From the NCBI RefSeq assembly GCF_002902845.1, contig NZ_PPTF01000085.1, positions 35,930-99,929 of the forward strand: a stretch of DNA of 64,000 bases. Reading direction: 5' to 3'. The translations under genes and the position numbers were made by a program. The DNA comes from Chromobacterium sinusclupearum (GTDB lineage Bacteria; Pseudomonadota; Gammaproteobacteria; Burkholderiales; Chromobacteriaceae). Position 1 is the stretch's first letter. Every line of letters begins with the position of its first letter. Below the pieces are notes generated by a model, which was given only the letters and a program-made list of their open reading frames with translations, made no database searches and was not told the DNA's origin. This document shows, one piece after another, positions 8,769 through 17,337 of this stretch.

Positions 8769-9755
8769 TCAGGCCGCGGCGGAAATCTGCGCCACCATGG
8801 CGCCTGACATGCCGCACAGCGCGGCATCCCATAGCAAGGCGGTGGCCTGTTGACCGGGTTGCAGCGAGGCGCGCAGCCGTTGCATCGCCAGCAGTGGATC
8901 GGCGCTGGAAAAATGGCAGCCTTCCCGCGCCATGCGGCGCGCCGGGGAGATGCCCAATTCGTCGCCGACGCGGTTGGCGAAGCCTTCGCCGAAACCGGCG
9001 GGCAGCATCCACTCGATGTCGGCCGGCCGCATGCGCGCCTTGTCCAGCGCCGCGCGCGCCGCCAGGATGGCTTGCGGCAGCAGCCGGTCGGCCAAGTCGT
9101 TGGGCGTGAGCGCCCATGGGTTGGCAATGGCCTCGCCATAGTCGACGGCATGGGCGTAGATGCGTCCCCAGCCCTCGCCGTCGCGACTATCCAGCAGCAT
9201 GGCCGCGGCGCCGTCGCCGTAGGCCACCAGGTCGCCCCAGGCGCGGAAGAACGGATAGAGCCATTTGTCGGTGGCCACCAGCAACACGCTGGCGTCCTGA
9301 TGGCAAAGCGCTTCCACCAGCGTCAGCGCGTTGTAGACGCCAGCGGTGCCGGACTGGCCGACGGCGAAGGGGAGCGCCTCGTCCAGCCCCAGCGCGTGCT
9401 GGATGCGTCCCGCCACCGATTCGTTGATGCGTTGGTTCAGCGAGGCATTGGCGACGACGATGTGGGTGACGGCGGCCAGATCTTCGGCGGGGACCTGCTC
9501 GCGCAGGCTGGCTACCGCCTGCAGCGCCAGGTCGGCGTGGCTAAGCTGGGCGCTGGCTACCGGCAGCGAAGCCGGCGAGTCCGGCATCAGCCGCAGGGTT
9601 TCCGCTTCGTCCAGCTTGCCCTTGCCGCGCGGCAGGGCGTAGGCGGCGGACGGGAACAGCAGGTGGCCGTAGCCAAGATTGCGCTCTGCGGCCTGCACGC
9701 CGTGAAAGGCGGCGCGATCCGGCACAGAGGAGGCGATGGCGCGGATTCTGAGCAT
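8769..9755 (-). CDS. KASIII-like protein lacking the catalytic cysteine
   Basis: 328 residues with the thiolase fold of 3-oxoacyl-ACP synthase III. In the AACAG nucleophile motif the sequence reads SGTAGVYNAL, placing Thr137 where the Cys should be. The PHQAN motif is replaced by PAGFGEGFANRV (around 252), so the first His is also gone, and the third position (normally Asn) reads GCHFSSAD with His281. It is therefore unlikely to be a normal condensing enzyme. It could be a non-catalytic partner of the intact KASIII, an acyl-transfer (CerJ-like) enzyme or a gatekeeper. It starts 5 bases after the AMP ligase stop. The fold call is solid; the function is unknown. Confidence 0.72.
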   Translation of the reverse strand: MLRIRAIASSVPDRAAFHGVQAAERNLGYGHLLFPSAAYALPRGKGKLDEAETLRLMPDSPASLPVASAQLSHADLALQAVASLREQVPAEDLAAVTHIVVANASLNQRINESVAGRIQHALGLDEALPFAVGQSGTAGVYNALTLVEALCHQDASVLLVATDKWLYPFFRAWGDLVAYGDGAAAMLLDSRDGEGWGRIYAHAVDYGEAIANPWALTPNDLADRLLPQAILAARAALDKARMRPADIEWMLPAGFGEGFANRVGDELGISPARRMAREGCHFSSADPLLAMQRLRASLQPGQQATALLWDAALCGMSGAMVAQISAAA

Positions 9756-9759
9756 GGCG

Positions 9760-11307
9760 TCACCCTTTTATGGTGGAAGGAGAGGCGAACAGGCCGGAGA
9801 ACTGCTGCTTCAGTTGCTTGCGGTCTATCTTGCCGTTGGGGTTGCGCGGCAGCGGCTCTGAATGGAAGGACAGATGATGCGGCACCATATAGCCGGGCAA
9901 GCGCTCTCGGCATAGCCGGATCAACTCGCCCTCGGCTACGCCGGCCGCGCCGTGCAGGCTGACCACCACCGCCTCGCCCAGCATGGGGTGCGGCACGCCG
10001 TAGGCGGCGGCTTCATGGACGCCGTCCAAGGCGAACAGGATTTCCTCTACCTCAGTGGGACTGACGCGATAGCCGGAGGTCTTGATCATGTCGTCGCCGC
10101 GCGCCACGAAGTACAGATAGCCCTCGTCGTCGCGGTAGACGATGTCGCCGGACCACACGGCGGTTTCCTGCCGCGGAATCTGGCCATGCACGCCCGGCCA
10201 AGGCCGAAAACGGTGGGCGGTCAGTTCCGGGTCGTTCCAGTAGCCCAGCGTGACGAAGGCGCCGCGGTGCACCAGCTCGCCCGGCTCGCCCGGCGCGCAT
10301 TCGCTGCCATCAGGCCGCAGCACGCGGATGTCGGCATTGGGCACCGCCTTGCCGATGGAGCCGGGGCGGGCGGCGGCGTCTTCCGGTTGCAGATAGGTGG
10401 AGCGGAAGGCCTCGGTCAGGCCGTACATCAAATAAGGCCTGGCCTGCGGAAAGGCCAGCCGCAGCTTGTCCAGCAGCGGACCGGGCATGTGGCCGCCGGT
10501 GTTGGCGAAGCGGCGTACGCGCGCGCCGGTGGCCGGCGGCCAGCTGGCGGCCATCAGCTGCATCCACAGCGGCGGCACCCCAGTGATGGTGGTGACGCCA
10601 TGGCTTTCGCAGAAGGCCGGCACTTCGCTTGCCTGCAGGAAGTCCAGCGGGGCGTAGCAGGCGGCGCTCGCCAGCGCGGTGGTCAGCTGGCTGAGGCCGG
10701 CATCGAAGCTCAGCGGCAGAATGCCGAGGATCACATCGCGCTCATCCAGGCCCAGGTAGGCCGATACGCTGTCGGCGCCGGACACCAGATTGCGCTGCGA
10801 CAGCACCACGCCCTTGGGCCGGCCGGTAGAACCGGAGGTATAGAGGATGGCGGCCGGGTCGTTATCCGTCACCTCCGGCGCGGGGGCATCCAGGATGGTG
10901 TCGGGCAACGCTTCCAGCTGCCAGGCATCCAGCGGCAGCCCATCCAGCGCTTCGCCCAGCCGTTTCAGCCTGGCGCCGGTGCTGATCAGAAGCCGGGCGC
11001 CGCTGTCAGTAAGAATGTGGCGCAGCTGGGCAGGCTTCAGTTGCGGGTTGACCGGCACCAGAATGGCGCCGCGGGCGTTGACCGCCAGCATCATGGCTAC
11101 GCTGTCATATTGCTTGCCGGCATATATGGCGACCCGGTCGCCCGGCTGGATGTCGGCGGCGGCGAGCCGAGCGGCGTGGAGGCTTGTGTCGCTCAGCAGC
11201 TGGGTGTAAGTGGCGCGGATGGCGTTCTGGGCGAAAGCGGGGCGTTCGCCGTGGCGCAGCGCGCTCAGTTGCAGCAGGTGGTAGAGGCTGATGCGGGCGC
11301 GATTCAT
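9760..11307 (-). CDS. AMP-dependent acyl/amino-acid ligase (ANL superfamily)
   Basis: 515 residues. The phosphate-binding loop ILYTSGSTGRPKGVVLS lies around 155-171, an aromatic motif LMYGLTEAF follows near 300, VWSGDIVYRDDEGYLYFVARGDDMIKTSGYRV forms the hinge region, and the catalytic Lys is in PRNPNGKIDRKQLK near the C-terminus. This matches stand-alone adenylation/acyl-CoA ligase enzymes that load a carrier protein or CoA. Its start overlaps the stop of the PLP decarboxylase gene (ATGA), suggesting the two act in sequence or on related substrates. Specificity cannot be read by eye. Confidence 0.82.
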   Translation of the reverse strand: MNRARISLYHLLQLSALRHGERPAFAQNAIRATYTQLLSDTSLHAARLAAADIQPGDRVAIYAGKQYDSVAMMLAVNARGAILVPVNPQLKPAQLRHILTDSGARLLISTGARLKRLGEALDGLPLDAWQLEALPDTILDAPAPEVTDNDPAAILYTSGSTGRPKGVVLSQRNLVSGADSVSAYLGLDERDVILGILPLSFDAGLSQLTTALASAACYAPLDFLQASEVPAFCESHGVTTITGVPPLWMQLMAASWPPATGARVRRFANTGGHMPGPLLDKLRLAFPQARPYLMYGLTEAFRSTYLQPEDAAARPGSIGKAVPNADIRVLRPDGSECAPGEPGELVHRGAFVTLGYWNDPELTAHRFRPWPGVHGQIPRQETAVWSGDIVYRDDEGYLYFVARGDDMIKTSGYRVSPTEVEEILFALDGVHEAAAYGVPHPMLGEAVVVSLHGAAGVAEGELIRLCRERLPGYMVPHHLSFHSEPLPRNPNGKIDRKQLKQQFSGLFASPSTIKG

Positions 11308-12494
11308 GAGGACTCTCCCGACTGATGGATGAAGGCGCCGGCCGCGCCCAGCGACAGAAAGCCGCTGACGCTGTAGCTAGGGTGGTAGGCGCCGCATTGT
11401 TCAAAAATCACCATGTCGCCGACAGACGGCGCGGCGACGGGGGCCGGCTGCCAGCCGATGACGTCCGCTCGGCTGCAGGTGCTGCCGACGTATTTCACCG
11501 GCAGCATGGGCGCGCCATCGGTGGCGGGTTGGCGGCGCAGCAGGCGCGGGCGGGCGTATTTCTTGATTGCCGACTCGGTGCGCGCCAGCAGGAAGTTGTG
11601 GCTGAGTCCGCCGTCGCATACGGCCACGCAGTGGCCGTCCAGCGTTTTTACCGCCCGTATCCGGGTGGCGAACAGTCCGGCGCCGGCAAAGATGCCGCGG
11701 CCGGACTCGTGCGCCAGCTGGAAGGTCTGGCGCAGCGGCGCCAGCCGTTGCCGGTAGGCGGCGAACAGGTCTTCGTTTTCATGAAAACGCTCGCCAAAGC
11801 CGCCGCCGCAGTTGAGCATTTCCATCGGTGCGCCGGTAGCGCGGGCGATGTCGGCGGCGAAGGCGGCCAGCGCGTGAGCGAGGTCGGCCGAATCTCCGCC
11901 GCTTTCATCCACGCGGAACTGGTGCGAACCCGCAAAACTGTGCAGGCCGATCACCGGCACGTCTGCGCGCGTAAGCGCCGCAGCGGCCAGCATGGCTTCG
12001 CGCGGGGCCATGCCGAAGTGGTCGGCCGCTTCCCGGCGTTTGCCCGGCGTCAGTTCGGCCGCGTTCAGCCGCAAGATGGTCTGCGGCGCATGCTGCTTGC
12101 CCAGCACGGCGGTCAGCCGCTCGGCCTGGCACAGGCTGTCAATGATGAAGACGCAACGCGAAGCCAGCGCGGCGCGCATGAAGGTCTCGTCCATGGACGG
12201 GTTGTTGACGTACTTGACGGCGGATATGCGGCCGACGGCGAGATCGAGCTCGCCCAGGCTGGCCAGCTCCACGCCATCGACAAAGCCGTGGCCGCAGCGG
12301 ATCAGCAGCTCCAGGTTGGAATTGGCTTTCAGCGAGACGATCAGCCGGCTATCCAGCCATGCGCGCAGCCGTTGGAAGCGCGCCAGGACGATGGCGGGAT
12401 CGAATACATAGCCGGGCGTCTTCACTTCCCACAGCCATTGCAGGGCGGAGTCGTCTTCCGGCAGCGGAATAGAAAGGGGGTCAATGCGCGTCAT
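11304..12494 (-). CDS. PLP-dependent decarboxylase, fold type III (DAP/ornithine decarboxylase-like)
   Basis: 396 residues. The alanine-racemase-like barrel has the PLP Lys at K56 in IVSLKANSN, a Gly-rich phosphate loop in NCGGGFGERF (around 228-236), and HSFAGSHQ (195-202) matching the HIGSQ-type motif. The C-terminal beta-domain carries GSTCSRADV and FEQCGAYHPSY, containing the intersubunit Cys and Tyr used by this decarboxylase family. It probably decarboxylates an amino acid, free or carrier-bound. The start overlaps the KASIII stop (12481) by 14 bases. In other bacterial clusters this family is paired with an AMP ligase and carrier protein, as here. Confidence 0.8.
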   Translation of the reverse strand: MTRIDPLSIPLPEDDSALQWLWEVKTPGYVFDPAIVLARFQRLRAWLDSRLIVSLKANSNLELLIRCGHGFVDGVELASLGELDLAVGRISAVKYVNNPSMDETFMRAALASRCVFIIDSLCQAERLTAVLGKQHAPQTILRLNAAELTPGKRREAADHFGMAPREAMLAAAALTRADVPVIGLHSFAGSHQFRVDESGGDSADLAHALAAFAADIARATGAPMEMLNCGGGFGERFHENEDLFAAYRQRLAPLRQTFQLAHESGRGIFAGAGLFATRIRAVKTLDGHCVAVCDGGLSHNFLLARTESAIKKYARPRLLRRQPATDGAPMLPVKYVGSTCSRADVIGWQPAPVAAPSVGDMVIFEQCGAYHPSYSVSGFLSLGAAGAFIHQSGESS

Positions 12495-13473
12495 GGCGAT
12501 CCACCGGGTGCAGGGTGAGGGCGGAGAAGGCGCCGCTGTTGGACTGGGTTACGCTGATCAGATGGCGGCCGGCATCCACCTCGGCCAAGCCGATGTCCGC
12601 CAGATTCACCGCCAGGTCGGAACAGCAGGCATGCCCTTTTTGCAGGATGTTGTCCGCGCGCAGGATGTCTTGCGGAATCCCCATCGCGTTGCAGATGGAC
12701 TTCCAGCCCTTGTGGTCGGAGTTGTGCGGCAGCAGGCAGCCGTAGTCCTGCAGCGGCACGCCGCTGTCGGCAACCGCCTGTTGCATGACCTTGCGGGTAT
12801 AGTGCCACTCCAGATTGATCATCTCGCGCTCCACCGCCGCGTTGGTGTCCGAACCCTGGTGCCACTTGCCATAGTTGCGTAGGGCCAGCGCGCCGATGCG
12901 GTTGCGGCTGCAGTTGCGGCTGACCAGCAGGCAGGCGGCGCCGTCGCTCTGGATGCCCGACATCTGGCGCAGGCGGAAGCGTTCGCCATAGACGCGGTCA
13001 GCCGATACGATGAGGACATGGTGCAGCCCGGCGTGACTGGCCATCAAGGTTTCAGCCAGGCCGATGGCGGCGGCGTTGGACGAGCAGTTAAGCTGATTGA
13101 CTGAGCCCGCCCAGAAAGGGCGGATGCCAAAGCGGGACACCAGTTCCAGCGGCAGGCTGCGCGGAGCCGCCGGCACGCTGAATAATTGGGTGTGCACATG
13201 GATCACCGCGCCGATGTCGGATGGGTGCAGGCCATGCTCGTCGAACAGCCGCGCCGCCGCCCGGCAGGCCAGTTCCACCTCGTCCATGTCCGGCGCGGCG
13301 TGGAAGTGGCGGCAGCCGGAGCGGATGATGGCCTGCACGCGGGCTTCCGGCAGGTTGTGCCGCAGAGCCCAGGCCTCGATGTCCTGCAGCTCGCCTGGAA
13401 AGTGGTAGGCGGCGGCCTCGATGCCTATCCAGGCGGGGGCATGCGCGGCAGGTTTGCTAGCATTGCTGATCAT
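12481..13473 (-). CDS. 3-oxoacyl-ACP synthase III-like condensing enzyme
   Basis: 330 residues from ATG 13473. The nucleophile Cys is present (C130 in NQLNCSSNAAAI) and the first His is kept (H250 in LLPHNSDHKGW, matching PHQANxRI). The third catalytic position, Asn in classical KASIII, reads KGHACCSD with H281, giving an apparent Cys-His-His set. This is the only one of the three KASIII-like proteins in the operon with both Cys and His in place, so it is the best candidate for the carbon-carbon bond-forming step. The frame is open upstream through the diiron gene but that part is not protein-like. Confidence 0.8.
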   Translation of the reverse strand: MISNASKPAAHAPAWIGIEAAAYHFPGELQDIEAWALRHNLPEARVQAIIRSGCRHFHAAPDMDEVELACRAAARLFDEHGLHPSDIGAVIHVHTQLFSVPAAPRSLPLELVSRFGIRPFWAGSVNQLNCSSNAAAIGLAETLMASHAGLHHVLIVSADRVYGERFRLRQMSGIQSDGAACLLVSRNCSRNRIGALALRNYGKWHQGSDTNAAVEREMINLEWHYTRKVMQQAVADSGVPLQDYGCLLPHNSDHKGWKSICNAMGIPQDILRADNILQKGHACCSDLAVNLADIGLAEVDAGRHLISVTQSNSGAFSALTLHPVDRHDAH

Positions 13474-13496
13474 GCTGGATTTCCTCGTCTGGCGGG

Positions 13497-14486
13497 TCAG
13501 GCCGGTAGCGGCATGGCGGCGTAATCCATCACCTGCAACTGTTCGAACACGCGTTGCACCCGCGGGCTGAGCAGGCCCATTTCGCGTATGGTGGGCACCA
13601 GGCGGCGGAAGATGGAGCGACGCATGGAGCTGGTGACCGGCGAGTTGCGCACCAGGTGTCCGCATTCTTTCTTCGACAGGCCCATGGGCTCCCAAATATC
13701 GTCCGCGCACAGGTGTTCGTGCAGCGTGTGGGCGCCTTCTGCGACAAACTCTTCGCGCTCCTTGCGCTCGGTGGCGGTCATGTCCTGATAGACGCGGCAC
13801 AGCGTGATGCGGCCGATGGCGAAGTGGCGGGCCTCGTCGCGCTGGATGCGGGTGACCATGTCGCGGATGAACGGGTCTTGGGTATAGGCGACGATGCTCT
13901 GGAACAGCGACAGCGCGATGCCTTCCACCAGCACCTGCATCCCCAGGTTGGTGATGTCCAGCTCCTTGCTGGTGATGGTGTCGCCCAGCAGGCTCTTCAG
14001 CGATTGGCTCATCGGGTAGCGGATGGGCAGCTTGTCGTTGACCAGTCGGCCGAAAGCCTCGATGTGGCGGGCTTCGTCCATGATCTGGCCGGCCGCGCAT
14101 AAGCGGGCCGACAGGCTTTCCTCGGCCACGGCCAGTTTGGAGGCGCAGATCAGCGCGGCCTGCTCGCCGTGCAGTACCTGCGACATGGTCCAGCCTTGCG
14201 AGTGGTGGCGCACTTCGGCGCGGCCCTTGGCGTCCAGCTTGTTCCAGACATCCGTGCCGTAGATCAGCAGCGTGCCGTCCGGCATGCCCAGCGGATTGTC
14301 CGCGTTCAGCTCGCAGCTCCAGTCCAGGTCGGTATTGACGTCCCACTGGTTGGCCTTGGCCTTTTGGTAGATGGCGTTCAGGCTGTCATCGCCGAAGTCG
14401 TAGCTTTCCGACATGAAGGCATCCAGCGCGAAGTTCCACTTGTATGGCTGAGTCGGGTCCTTGGGCGGTTCTAGCGTGGCTTGCAT
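13497..14486 (-). CDS. Ferritin-like diiron oxygenase
   Basis: 329 residues from ATG 14486; a longer reading by 23 codons is not supported. The four-helix diiron ligand set can be read as E108 (HGEQAALI), E138 and H141 (MDEARHIEAF), E189 (LVEGIAL), and E218 and H221 (RDEARHFAIG). This E, ExxH, E, ExxH pattern is that of ferritin-like oxygenases (AurF/CmlI-type N-oxygenases, acyl-ACP desaturase relatives). It may hydroxylate or N-oxygenate an amine, or desaturate an acyl chain. It lies 10 bases after a small unknown gene and 23 bases before the KASIII gene. Confidence 0.78.
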   Translation of the reverse strand: MQATLEPPKDPTQPYKWNFALDAFMSESYDFGDDSLNAIYQKAKANQWDVNTDLDWSCELNADNPLGMPDGTLLIYGTDVWNKLDAKGRAEVRHHSQGWTMSQVLHGEQAALICASKLAVAEESLSARLCAAGQIMDEARHIEAFGRLVNDKLPIRYPMSQSLKSLLGDTITSKELDITNLGMQVLVEGIALSLFQSIVAYTQDPFIRDMVTRIQRDEARHFAIGRITLCRVYQDMTATERKEREEFVAEGAHTLHEHLCADDIWEPMGLSKKECGHLVRNSPVTSSMRRSIFRRLVPTIREMGLLSPRVQRVFEQLQVMDYAAMPLPA

Positions 14487-14496
14487 ATCGATTCCT

Positions 14497-15039
14497 CTAT
14501 CGCGTTGCGGTCTGGCCGTGCTCGGCCGTATCGGTAACTTGCGGCGCCATCGCATCCAGCGCGGGCAGCAGTAGGGCGGCCGGGGCCGATTGGGGGGTAT
14601 TCCAGAAAGCGAGACGCAGGATGTTGTCGCCGCTGTCCAGCAAATCGCGGCGTATGCGCTCGGCGGCGATCCAGGCCACGGGCGCCGGACTCAGTCCGGC
14701 GCAACATTCGGCTTCGCGCCGGAGGCCAGCTCCCAGCAGGACGCGGGGGTCGAACAGCGCGGCCGGCAGCGCCAAGTCCTTGGCCGGCTGGCGCAGCTGA
14801 ACGAAGACGCGGCAGTCCTCGCCCAGCGCCGACCAGGACTGGCGGACCAGCCGTTCCAGCAGCGCGTAGTACTGGCGATGGTTGACGAGGACTGGCGCGG
14901 CATTGTCGTGGCTATGGGCCTGGCGGCGGGCGTAGTCCTGCTCCTCCAACAGCGGCAGGTTGATGCTGGCGCAAGGCTGGACGCGGCTATGGTCTGGATT
15001 GCGGGTCAGGCGCAGCGCCAGCGTTTGTCTCGGCGTCAT
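14497..15039 (-). CDS. Hypothetical protein of the biosynthetic operon
   Basis: 180 residues, not recognised. The ATG at 15039 overlaps the stop of the upstream KASIII-like gene (ATGA), which fixes the start. Predicted soluble, with a long HSHDNAAPVLVNHRQYYALLERLV helix-like stretch in the middle. Between a KASIII-like gene and the diiron oxygenase, it might be an accessory subunit or a small cyclase/thioesterase-type protein, but no catalytic motif is visible. Confidence 0.6.
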   Translation of the reverse strand: MTPRQTLALRLTRNPDHSRVQPCASINLPLLEEQDYARRQAHSHDNAAPVLVNHRQYYALLERLVRQSWSALGEDCRVFVQLRQPAKDLALPAALFDPRVLLGAGLRREAECCAGLSPAPVAWIAAERIRRDLLDSGDNILRLAFWNTPQSAPAALLLPALDAMAPQVTDTAEHGQTATR

Positions 15040-15884
15040 GCGGCCTCCAGCGCGTGGCGCAGATCCGGCGCGAAAGCCAGCTCCGCGATGGCGAAATAGC
15101 CGTTCAGCGCCAGCGAGGCCAGCACGCAGCGTCCGCCTGCGTAGTCGGCGCCGGCTTCGATCTCGGCCAGCATCGACAGCCATGGGTCGCTGCCGAAGGC
15201 ATGGCCGAAACGCGAATAGCGGTCGGGGTGAGCGGCAGCGGCGTCGAAGCTCTTGAACAGCGCGCGGCGCGTGGCTTCCGGGAAAAACGGCAGCGCCACG
15301 GCCATGCCGGGGCGAGGCTCGGTAAACTGGCGCAGCGCCCGTCCCATCATGGTCAGCGCGTGGGTTTGCGGCGCGGTGCCTAGCAGCAGGGCTTCATCGT
15401 CGCCGTCCGGGAAAATGTCCAGCAGCAGCGTGGCGATGCCGAAGCCGGAGTGTCCCCAGCGGCTGGTGAGCCGCCAGAAAGCGAAGTTATGGATGTCCAC
15501 ATCCACGATCTGCAGCAGCAGCCGGCGCGGGCCGCTCAGCCTGGCCTTTCGCAACGCGTGGCGCAGGATGTAGCCCCAGCCTGTGCATTCGTAAGCATTG
15601 GTGATCCAGTCAGGCTCGCGGCCAAAGCCCTTGCGCATGCCGTGACGGAATGCTTCCGCTTCGACGGTGTCGTCGGTCAGGAATGGCGAGAGAACGGTGG
15701 AAGTGAGGACATAGTCGTCGACGCCGCCGTCGGCCGCGTGGCGGGCGGCCTCCGCGCCGGCCCTGCGTCCAAGTTCCGCTGCGGCCTCGGCCAGGGACGC
15801 CCCGGCCGCGACGAAAGGCGTTTCCGTCTGGCGGTAGGCGATGACGGCGACCTGAAAGGCCGGCTGCGTGCGCGGTTCGGTCAT
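15036..15884 (-). CDS. Divergent KASIII/thiolase-fold protein
   Basis: 282 residues using ATG 15884, which follows GGGGAACGCC; an ATG 8 codons upstream lacks a ribosome site. The segment ITNAYECTGWGYILRHALRKA matches the KASIII nucleophile region with Cys at C100, and the C-terminal SRFGHAFGSDPWLSMLAEI...RCVLASLALNGYFAIAEL matches the final KASIII motifs, with H228 where Asn is usual. The PHQAN His is not seen (PFFPEATRR instead). It is about 45 residues shorter than standard KASIII. This is a third condensing-enzyme-like protein in one operon; its role may be structural, initiating or acyl-transferring. Confidence 0.62.
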   Translation of the reverse strand: MTEPRTQPAFQVAVIAYRQTETPFVAAGASLAEAAAELGRRAGAEAARHAADGGVDDYVLTSTVLSPFLTDDTVEAEAFRHGMRKGFGREPDWITNAYECTGWGYILRHALRKARLSGPRRLLLQIVDVDIHNFAFWRLTSRWGHSGFGIATLLLDIFPDGDDEALLLGTAPQTHALTMMGRALRQFTEPRPGMAVALPFFPEATRRALFKSFDAAAAHPDRYSRFGHAFGSDPWLSMLAEIEAGADYAGGRCVLASLALNGYFAIAELAFAPDLRHALEAA

Positions 15885-15912
15885 GGCGTTCCCCGGAGTC
15901 GGCGTCATCGGA

Positions 15913-16158
15913 TCAGGCGGTCTGTTGCTGCTCTTGCAGCTGGGTGTCCAGCTGTTCCAGCGTGGTGTATTGGGTGATGTTCAGCTGCTCCGGGTCGATG
16001 GAGCCGTACAGCTGTTCGCAGAACACGATCAGCTCGACGACGTTGAGCGAATCGATGCCCAGTTCGCCCAGGCCGACATTGGTGTCCACGGTCTCTACGT
16101 TCAGGATCTTCGCGGTTTCCTTGCGCAGGGTTTCCAGGGTGTTGAGGGTTTCGGACAT
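15913..16158 (-). CDS. Acyl carrier protein
   Basis: 81 residues starting at ATG 16158 after AAAGGAGAAAACACC, a strong ribosome site. The phosphopantetheine attachment Ser is S37 in ELGIDSLNVVEL, and the protein has the acidic four-helix ACP profile. It is the only carrier protein visible in the operon and should receive the acyl group from the fatty acyl-AMP ligase or the AMP ligase and present it to the dehydrogenases, KASIII and oxygenases. No dedicated phosphopantetheinyl transferase gene is in view. Confidence 0.9.
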   Translation of the reverse strand: MSETLNTLETLRKETAKILNVETVDTNVGLGELGIDSLNVVELIVFCEQLYGSIDPEQLNITQYTTLEQLDTQLQEQQQTA

Positions 16159-16189
16159 GGTGTTTTCTCCTTTTAGAGAGTGGTGGGAA

Positions 16190-17284
16190 TCAGTTTTGGA
16201 CGAACCGCGCGGCGGCGCGCAGCTCGTGGTAGCAGCGATATGAGCTGCCTTCCATCTTGGTGAAGGCCAACAGGTCGCGCTGGTCTGCGTAGCGCTCAAC
16301 GGCGCCGCTGGCCACCAGGTGCAGCAGCAGCTCGTTGGACGCGAACTTCAGCGCCAGCACCTTATGCACGTCCTCGTTGGCGTAGGTGCCGGTCTGGGTC
16401 TTGGCGCGGGCGGCGTCGGCGATGAAATCGCGCGCTGCGCGCTCGTCTGGCCCCAGTCGCAAGCGGCCCTGGTCGTGCAGCCATTCCACATGCGCCATCA
16501 GCGCGCGAACCAGAAAAGGGCGCACGGTGGTCAGGTATTTGTTCAGGGCGGCGGGGCCGCCTGCCTTCAGCCGGTCTGCCGGGGCCACGCTGACTTCGCC
16601 GCGCACATTGCCTAGCTGCACCACGCCGTCCAGAAAGCTGTCTCCGCACAGGCTCCGCTGCAGCGTGGCGTACTGCTCCGGCCACACCAAAAAGGCGGAG
16701 GGAAAGAAGCTGCCGGGCGTGCGCGCCGCGATGATGGCCATGCCGTCCAGATTGGCGTACATGCCCCATACCTTGTCGATGCGCAGCTTGAATCCGTCGT
16801 CTTTAGGCTCCGCCACCGTGCGCCAGCTGCCCAGCGTCGGCCCTCCGGCGTCGCTCATCAGGAAGCGCAGATTGTTGCCGCTGTCTATGCAGGCACAGGC
16901 GCGGTCGTATTGATCCGGCGTCAGGAACAGCGAGAACAGGATGCGGGCGAAGGTGCGCATGAAGGGCTTGTAGTGCGGCGCCAGTCCTTCAAGGCGGATC
17001 TGCCCGAGTATGCTTTCGCTGAGCGCGTGTTCATGATGTTCCAGCGGCATCGGCGCGTGCGCGCTGGCCTCCGGCGCGGCGAAAGGCTGCGCGGTCTGGC
17101 GAATCAACATGTCCGAATCCAGCAGCCGCGCCGACGCGCGGGCCAGCATGGCGGCCAGGCCGGAAGGCAGCTCGCCGTAGCATTGCAGCCGGTGCAGCAC
17201 CGGTTGGGCGGCCAGTTCAGGCAAGCCGAGGGCTTGGGCGGCGGGCATGGGCGCGCCGTCCACGATAGTGGAATGAGTGTGCAT
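16190..17284 (-). CDS. Acyl-CoA/acyl-ACP dehydrogenase-like flavoprotein
   Basis: 364 residues from ATG 17284 with a weak GGAAG ribosome site. The C-terminal half is helical and ends with KVLALKFASNELLLHLVASGAVERYADQRDLLAFTKMEGSSYRCYHELR, matching the C-terminal helical domain of acyl-CoA dehydrogenases with a possible catalytic Glu in TKMEGSSY. The middle carries the beta-domain-like SDAGGPTLGSWRTVAEPKDDGFKLRIDKVWG. It is more diverged than the 625-residue dehydrogenase in the same operon. Sitting between the acyl-AMP ligase and ACP genes, it probably dehydrogenates the ACP-bound starter acid. Confidence 0.72.
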   Translation of the reverse strand: MHTHSTIVDGAPMPAAQALGLPELAAQPVLHRLQCYGELPSGLAAMLARASARLLDSDMLIRQTAQPFAAPEASAHAPMPLEHHEHALSESILGQIRLEGLAPHYKPFMRTFARILFSLFLTPDQYDRACACIDSGNNLRFLMSDAGGPTLGSWRTVAEPKDDGFKLRIDKVWGMYANLDGMAIIAARTPGSFFPSAFLVWPEQYATLQRSLCGDSFLDGVVQLGNVRGEVSVAPADRLKAGGPAALNKYLTTVRPFLVRALMAHVEWLHDQGRLRLGPDERAARDFIADAARAKTQTGTYANEDVHKVLALKFASNELLLHLVASGAVERYADQRDLLAFTKMEGSSYRCYHELRAAARFVQN

Positions 17285-17337
17285 GGAGCTTCCGTCCGGT
17301 TGTGTAGGAGGAATAGGGGCGCGCAGGAGGCGCGCGG

